The position numbers and the translations under genes were made by a program. DNA of 19,990 bases from Kangiellaceae bacterium. Lineage in GTDB: Bacteria; Pseudomonadota; Gammaproteobacteria; Enterobacterales; Kangiellaceae. Where the stretch lies: contig JASBTO010000198.1 of NCBI GenBank assembly GCA_030148365.1, positions 1 to 19,990 of the forward strand, written 5' to 3'. The first letter of the stretch is position 1, and each line of letters opens with the position of its first letter. Below, one piece after another: positions 16,238 through 19,990 of the stretch. The notes below the pieces were generated by a model. That model worked only from the letters and a program-made list of their open reading frames with translations. It was not told the DNA's origin and searched no databases.

Positions 16238-16256
16238 TGTAACCAAAACATAAAAT

Positions 16257-17717
16257 ATGAAGCCAGGTTTAGAACTTCGAATCGGACAACAGTTAACCAT
16301 GACGCCGCAATTGCAGCAGGCGATCAGGTTATTGCAATTGTCGAGCCTGGAACTGCAAACCGAAATCCAGGAACGCCTGGACTCCAACCCTCTCCTTGAA
16401 GCCGAAGATGAACAAAACCGTGAGTCGGAATCGGAAAGGCAGGAAGCCCAATCAGACAGGGAGCGGGATGACAGCCAGATAGACACCACCGAAGCCATGG
16501 AGAAAAAGGAACTTGGCGACGAGTTGCCGATGGACACTCAATGGGAATCGCTGACCGCTTCACAGCCTGCCAAGGGACAACTCCCTGACGAAGATTACAC
16601 CGCCGACATGGCTGACACTTCTTCAGAAAATCTTCGGGACTTTCTGATCTGGCAAATCCAGATGTGCCGTCTCTCTGATCGCGATGAGGTGATCGCCATG
16701 TCCATCATCGACAGCCTCGACGAGAAAGGCTATCTGGGCATTACGACCGAGGAACTCGAAACCCATCTGCGGGAGCAGGAATTCGAGGATATCAACCACT
16801 CCGAAATCATGGCCATGTTGCGCCTCGTTCAGCACCTTGAGCCGGCCGGTGTCGCCGCATCGGATCTTCAGGAATGCCTGCTGTTGCAGCTGGCGCAGTT
16901 TAGCGACCCCGGCCCGGTGGAGAAGCTGGCAACGCGGATCCTGGAGCACCACTTTGCCCATTTGTCCAAGCGCAATTACCCCGTCATCATGCGTGATCTG
17001 AAGCTTGATGAAGCGCGCTTCAAGGAAGCGTTACATGCCATTCAGAAACTGGATCCCAGCCCCGGCCTCCGCCACAATAACAGCCAGCCGGACTACATCA
17101 CTCCTGACGTACTGGTCAGCAAGGCCAACGGCAGCTGGCGAGTTGAACTGAATCCGGAATGCGTGCCCAAACTCGGGATCAACAACTACTATGCCGGTCT
17201 CATCAAGCGCGCTGACAACAGCCCGGACAACACCTACCTCAAAGATCACTTGCAGGATGCGCGCTGGTTCATCAAAAGTCTGCAAAGCCGTCACGATACT
17301 CTCTTGCGAGTCGCGCAAACCATTGTCAATGAACAGCTGGGTTTCTTTGAATTCGGCCCGGAGGCCATGAAACCGATGATCCTCCATGACATTGCCGAAA
17401 AGGTAGAGTTGCACGAGTCGACAATTTCCCGTGTCACCACGAGAAAATACATGCACACGCCGCGCGGTGTATTTGAACTGAAATACTTTTTTTCCAGCCA
17501 CGTTTCCACGGAATCAGGAGGTGAATGCTCAGCAACCGCAATACGGGCTTTGATAAAGAAGCTGATAGAAGCAGAACTGCCAAAGAAGCCCTTGAGTGAT
17601 AACAAGATTGCCACCATCTTGCAGGATCAGGGTATCAATGTCGCCAGACGCACGGTTGCGAAATACCGTGAAGCCATGGCGATACCGACCTCAAGTCAGC
17701 GCAAATCTGTTATCTGA
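16257..17717 (+). CDS. rpoN: RNA polymerase sigma-54 factor RpoN
   Basis: The alternative sigma factor that recognises -24/-12 promoters and needs enhancer-binding ATPases. It has 486 residues (E. coli 477). Region I is the Gln/Leu-rich start (LRIGQQLTMTPQLQQAIRLL, residues 7-26), region II is acidic (about 45-115), the core-binding region follows, and the RpoN box ARRTVAKYRE is at 463-472. The start fits the near-invariant family N-terminus MKPGLELR, although no ribosome binding site is seen. hpf, ptsN and rapZ follow, the common rpoN cluster linking nitrogen PTS and envelope metabolism. Confidence 0.98.
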   Translation: MKPGLELRIGQQLTMTPQLQQAIRLLQLSSLELQTEIQERLDSNPLLEAEDEQNRESESERQEAQSDRERDDSQIDTTEAMEKKELGDELPMDTQWESLTASQPAKGQLPDEDYTADMADTSSENLRDFLIWQIQMCRLSDRDEVIAMSIIDSLDEKGYLGITTEELETHLREQEFEDINHSEIMAMLRLVQHLEPAGVAASDLQECLLLQLAQFSDPGPVEKLATRILEHHFAHLSKRNYPVIMRDLKLDEARFKEALHAIQKLDPSPGLRHNNSQPDYITPDVLVSKANGSWRVELNPECVPKLGINNYYAGLIKRADNSPDNTYLKDHLQDARWFIKSLQSRHDTLLRVAQTIVNEQLGFFEFGPEAMKPMILHDIAEKVELHESTISRVTTRKYMHTPRGVFELKYFFSSHVSTESGGECSATAIRALIKKLIEAELPKKPLSDNKIATILQDQGINVARRTVAKYREAMAIPTSSQRKSVI

Positions 17718-17746
17718 AGTAACATCCCGTTATAAGGAAAGCCATT

Positions 17747-18034
17747 ATGCAAATCAATCTCACTGGCCATCATGTTGATATCACCGAAGCCATGCGTGAC
17801 TTTGTTCACGACAAGTTTTCCCGGCTTGAGCGTCATTTTGACCATATCAACAACGTCCACGTTATCCTCAGTGTAGAAAAACTTCGCCAGATTGCCGAGG
17901 CGAAAATGCATGTCAATGGTGGCGAACTCTTTGCCAATTCCGAATCCGACAATATGTACGCGGCAATCGACACACTGATAGACAAACTGGACCGGCAAGT
18001 GATCAAGCACAAGGAAAAAATGATCCGTCACTAG
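17747..18034 (+). CDS. hpf: Short ribosome hibernation promoting factor HPF
   Basis: A 95-residue protein, the same length as E. coli HPF, which binds the 30S decoding area and supports 100S ribosome dimers in slow growth. The family start MQINLTGHHVDITEAMRDFV is clear, followed by VHVILSVEK and ending in DKLDRQVIKHKEK. It lacks the C-terminal dimerisation domain of long HPF. AAGGA lies 8 bases before the ATG. It follows rpoN by 29 bases. Confidence 0.97.
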   Translation: MQINLTGHHVDITEAMRDFVHDKFSRLERHFDHINNVHVILSVEKLRQIAEAKMHVNGGELFANSESDNMYAAIDTLIDKLDRQVIKHKEKMIRH

Positions 18035-18071
18035 TGTCCCCGTCACTTCCATCGAATTCTTGACGCGCCGC

Positions 18072-18135
18072 CAGGCGCCGGTGTCCGGGCGGTCTTGCAA
18101 CGCCCTGATCGTCCACCGCGAGACACCAGCGCCTG
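18072..18135 (+). repeat. Long imperfect inverted repeat in the hpf-ptsN spacer
   Basis: Bases 18072-18085 pair with 18122-18135 at 13 of 14 positions (one mismatch or G-U in RNA). The 36-base loop contains a further short stem, GGGCG (18087-18091) with CGCCC (18101-18105). No T run follows, so it is not a simple terminator. It starts 37 bases after the hpf stop and could protect the hpf 3' end or form part of an attenuator or small RNA. Confidence 0.6.
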
Positions 18136-18150
18136 CCCGGCCCGCCCCAG

Positions 18151-18176
18151 TTCAACAACCCCTCAATGGTGTTGAA
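18151..18176 (+). repeat. Second hairpin in the hpf-ptsN spacer
   Basis: TTCAACAACC (18151-18160) pairs with GGTGTTGAA (18168-18176) with one bulged A, giving nine pairs around a seven-base loop. Its 3' arm overlaps the possible ptsN -35 box at 18172-18177. Confidence 0.5.
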
Positions 18177-18200
18177 GTTCCGGGCGAGACAGGCTACATT
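18172..18200 (+). promoter_or_regulatory. Candidate promoter for ptsN-rapZ
   Basis: TTGAAG (18172-18177) and TACATT (18195-18200) are 17 bases apart, each matching four of six consensus bases, 60 bases before the ptsN start. The large spacer after hpf makes a separate ptsN promoter reasonable. Confidence 0.35.
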
Positions 18201-18260
18201 CCCGGCGCTCTGCGGTAATTTTGCCGGCAGACCTGACCAAACGAGTGATCAGATACACCC

Positions 18261-18749
18261 ATGAACCTGATTGAGTACTTGTCACCCGCCCGAACGCTGT
18301 TGGGCGGCCACGCAAGCAGCAAGAAAAAGGCACTCGAACTCATTGGCGAAATTATCGCCGGTGACAACCCGGAATTGTCCAGCCAGAATATTCTGGAGTG
18401 CCTGTTTCAGCGGGAAAGATTCGGTACCACAGCCATCGGCAACGGCGTTGCCCTGCCCCATGGCCGGCTGTCAGGATGCGAGTCACCGACCGCCGCGTTG
18501 TTGATGCTCTCGGAAGGGGTCACCTTCGACGCGCCCGATGCCGAACCGGTCGACATACTGTTCGGACTGTTGCTGCCCGAAGATGACACCAGCATTGATT
18601 CGGCACAATTGCAAAAGATTGCCACCCTGCTCAGCCAGCCGGTCACCCAGGCCCAACTCCGGCATGCACACTGCAGTGAAGCGTTACTGGAAATTCTGGC
18701 CTGCGCCGCAGCACAGGACAAGAAAAGCGAACGGCCCCCGGCACACTGA
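18261..18749 (+). CDS. ptsN: Nitrogen-PTS phosphoacceptor EIIA-Ntr (PtsN)
   Basis: A 162-residue regulatory EIIA protein of the nitrogen phosphotransferase system (PtsP-PtsO-PtsN). It is phosphorylated on a His and controls targets such as potassium transport and stress signalling. The phospho-acceptor His67 sits in GVALPHGRL, within the family motif that continues into the ALLMLSEGV strand. Length matches E. coli PtsN (163). No strong Shine-Dalgarno sequence is seen at ATG 18261, but this start gives the family N-terminus. Its usual donor gene ptsO is not downstream of rapZ here. Confidence 0.96.
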   Translation: MNLIEYLSPARTLLGGHASSKKKALELIGEIIAGDNPELSSQNILECLFQRERFGTTAIGNGVALPHGRLSGCESPTAALLMLSEGVTFDAPDAEPVDILFGLLLPEDDTSIDSAQLQKIATLLSQPVTQAQLRHAHCSEALLEILACAAAQDKKSERPPAH

Positions 18750-18862
18750 GCCGTGCCCGACCCGGCGCCCGACATTCGACAGGGATACCGGTCAGGAGCA
18801 ACCCGGGCCGACCGGATAGTCGCGAGACAATTATTGACACAATTTCAACCCAGGAATCCTGC

Positions 18863-19711
18863 ATGCAAATCATCATTCTGAGCGGCCGCTCCGGATCCGG
18901 AAAAACTGTCGCCCTGCACGCGCTGGAAGATCAGGGCTTTTACTGCGTCGATAACCTGCCCATCAGCCTGCTCCCGGAACTCGCCGACAAGCTCGCCAAT
19001 CGCCAGGATCTTGCCATCAGTATTGATGCCCGCAATCTGTCCCGGGATCTGCTCGAATTTCCGGAAGTGATGGACACCCTGACATCCCGGGGCCTGAAGC
19101 CCAACATTATCTATATTGATGCCGACGAAGCCATCCTGCTGAAACGTTTCAGTGAGACCCGTCGACGTCATCCGCTGACACAATCGGGACTGTCCCTGCG
19201 TGAGGCCATCGCGCGGGAAGAGACACTGCTGGCGCCGGTCGCTGATCAGGCCAATCTGCTGGTCGATACCAGTGACATCAGCCCGCACCAGCTCCGGGAA
19301 TTCATTCGTCGGCGCATTCTGGAAAAAGAAGACAACCAGATTGACCTGATGTTCGTCTCTTTCGGCTTCAAGTATGGCGTGCCCAAGGATGCCGACTTCG
19401 TGTTTGACGTTCGCTGCCTGCCCAATCCCCATTGGGAAGATGAATTGCGCCCGTTGACCGGGCTGGATCCCGCCATCGTGGAATATCTGGGCCAAAGCCA
19501 GACCGTCATGGAATACCAGTGGCAGGTGAAAGTGTTTCTCAGTAACTGGCTACCCCGTTTTGACAGCCAGGATCGCAGCTACCTGACCGTCGCTATCGGT
19601 TGCACTGGCGGTAAGCATCGCTCGGTTTACATGGCCGAATATATGGCCCGGGAGTTTGCCTCCCAGTATCCGGGTACCCGGGTTTTCCATCGCGAACTCG
19701 GCAAGGAGTAA
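18863..19711 (+). CDS. rapZ: RapZ (YvcJ-family) nucleotide-binding RNase adaptor
   Basis: A 282-residue protein with an N-terminal P-loop domain, Walker A GRSGSGKT (8-15) followed by ALHALEDQGFYCVDNLP, and a C-terminal domain with SFGFKYGVPKDADFVFDVRC and GCTGGKHRSVYMAEYMA. In E. coli it binds glucosamine 6-phosphate and the small RNA GlmZ to direct RNase E. The C-terminus here is short (ending HRELGKE) and less basic than the E. coli RNA-binding tail, so the GlmZ role should not be assumed. AGGA lies seven bases before the ATG. A TTGACA at 18834-18839 has no matching -10 box. Confidence 0.96.
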   Translation: MQIIILSGRSGSGKTVALHALEDQGFYCVDNLPISLLPELADKLANRQDLAISIDARNLSRDLLEFPEVMDTLTSRGLKPNIIYIDADEAILLKRFSETRRRHPLTQSGLSLREAIAREETLLAPVADQANLLVDTSDISPHQLREFIRRRILEKEDNQIDLMFVSFGFKYGVPKDADFVFDVRCLPNPHWEDELRPLTGLDPAIVEYLGQSQTVMEYQWQVKVFLSNWLPRFDSQDRSYLTVAIGCTGGKHRSVYMAEYMAREFASQYPGTRVFHRELGKE

Positions 19712-19756
19712 CCGGGCATCGCACGAGTGCAATCAATGACTTCCTTTCCCGGGCGG

Positions 19757-19787
19757 GTGTCATAGCCGCAACGAAATAAGCTAGAAT
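19757..19787 (+). promoter_or_regulatory. Candidate promoter for mgtE
   Basis: TAGAAT (19782-19787, five of six consensus bases) lies 32 bases before the mgtE ATG. A weak -35 match, GTGTCA at 19757-19762, is 19 bases upstream. The -10 box is good and the -35 box doubtful. Confidence 0.4.
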
Positions 19788-19819
19788 GTCGGCAATCTCA
19801 GGGGACCCGGAATAATCCG

Positions 19820-19990
19820 ATGTCGGAAACAGGCGAACAGGTTCAGACCCAGGATCGCATCGAGCTGCTGAATGAAGCGCTCGGCAGCGGCCGCTTAGCC
19901 CGTGTCCGGGCGAATTTTTGCGAGTTGCGCGCCGCCGACGTAGCCCACCTGCTCGATTAAACCACCAACCCGGGCCGCGACGTGCTCTGG
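19820..19990 (+). pseudogene. mgtE: Magnesium transporter MgtE, N-terminal fragment with in-frame stop
   Basis: The frame from ATG 19820 encodes 46 residues with an MgtE N-domain look (RIELLNEALGSGRLARVR, then ELRAADVAHLLD) and then meets TAA at 19958-19960. Reading on in the same frame gives ten more sense codons to the window edge, ending GRDVLW, which fits the R-x-x-L-W seen at this place in MgtE proteins. The stop appears to replace a single residue (often Ser) rather than reflect a frameshift. The rest of the gene is outside the window. A sequencing or assembly error, a true nonsense mutation, or a restart further downstream are all possible. The family call is from a short stretch and from the frequent position of mgtE after the rapZ cluster. 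Confidence 0.6.

Noticed and set aside
18834..18839. Perfect TTGACA upstream of rapZ
   Set aside because: No -10-like sequence occurs 16-18 bases downstream; that stretch is the rapZ start region itself.

Overview
The window looks like a conserved chromosomal region of a non-enteric gammaproteobacterium. Base composition is GC-rich with strong codon bias. The gene order is the classic gammaproteobacterial envelope block: murA-ibaG-mlaBCDEF facing away from yrbG-kdsD-kdsC-lptC-lptA-lptB-rpoN-hpf-ptsN-rapZ. I see no phage, insertion sequence, CRISPR array, tRNA or rRNA. I cannot name the genus from sequence alone.

Left part (1-6474). A truncated minus-strand gene carries a degenerate response-regulator receiver domain. 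It is followed by a secreted subtilisin-family (S8) protease with its own terminator, a minus-strand DUF2238/YjdF-like membrane protein, and then zapG(yhcB)-degQ-degS on the plus strand. The theme is proteolysis and quality control in the cell envelope: a periplasmic DegQ, a membrane-anchored DegS that would feed a sigma-E-type stress response, and an exported S8 protease.

Middle part (6496-11481). A tightly packed minus-strand operon, mlaF-mlaE-mlaD-mlaC-mlaB-ibaG-murA, encodes the Mla phospholipid transport system (ABC ATPase, permease, MCE protein, periplasmic carrier, STAS subunit), a BolA-family protein and the first committed enzyme of peptidoglycan synthesis. Several genes overlap. Two starts are non-ATG (mlaF TTG, mlaB GTG), each supported by a good ribosome binding site. 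The operon converges on degS around a GC-rich hairpin and diverges from yrbG across about 370 bp.

Right part (11485-19990). A plus-strand series begins with a CaCA-family cation antiporter. It continues with the KDO-branch enzymes KdsD and KdsC and the LPS transport components LptC, LptA and LptB, joined by overlaps or short gaps. A promoter then leads into rpoN (sigma-54), hpf (ribosome hibernation), ptsN (EIIA-Ntr) and rapZ. The hpf-ptsN spacer is unusually structured. The ptsO/npr gene often found after rapZ is absent at this position. The window ends in a magnesium transporter gene (mgtE) whose reading frame is broken by an in-frame TAA after 46 codons.

No clearly novel system was found. 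The best leads are the broken mgtE start, the missing ptsO, the structured hpf-ptsN spacer, the degenerate receiver at the left edge, the DegS PDZ insertion and the rpoN leader without a Shine-Dalgarno sequence.
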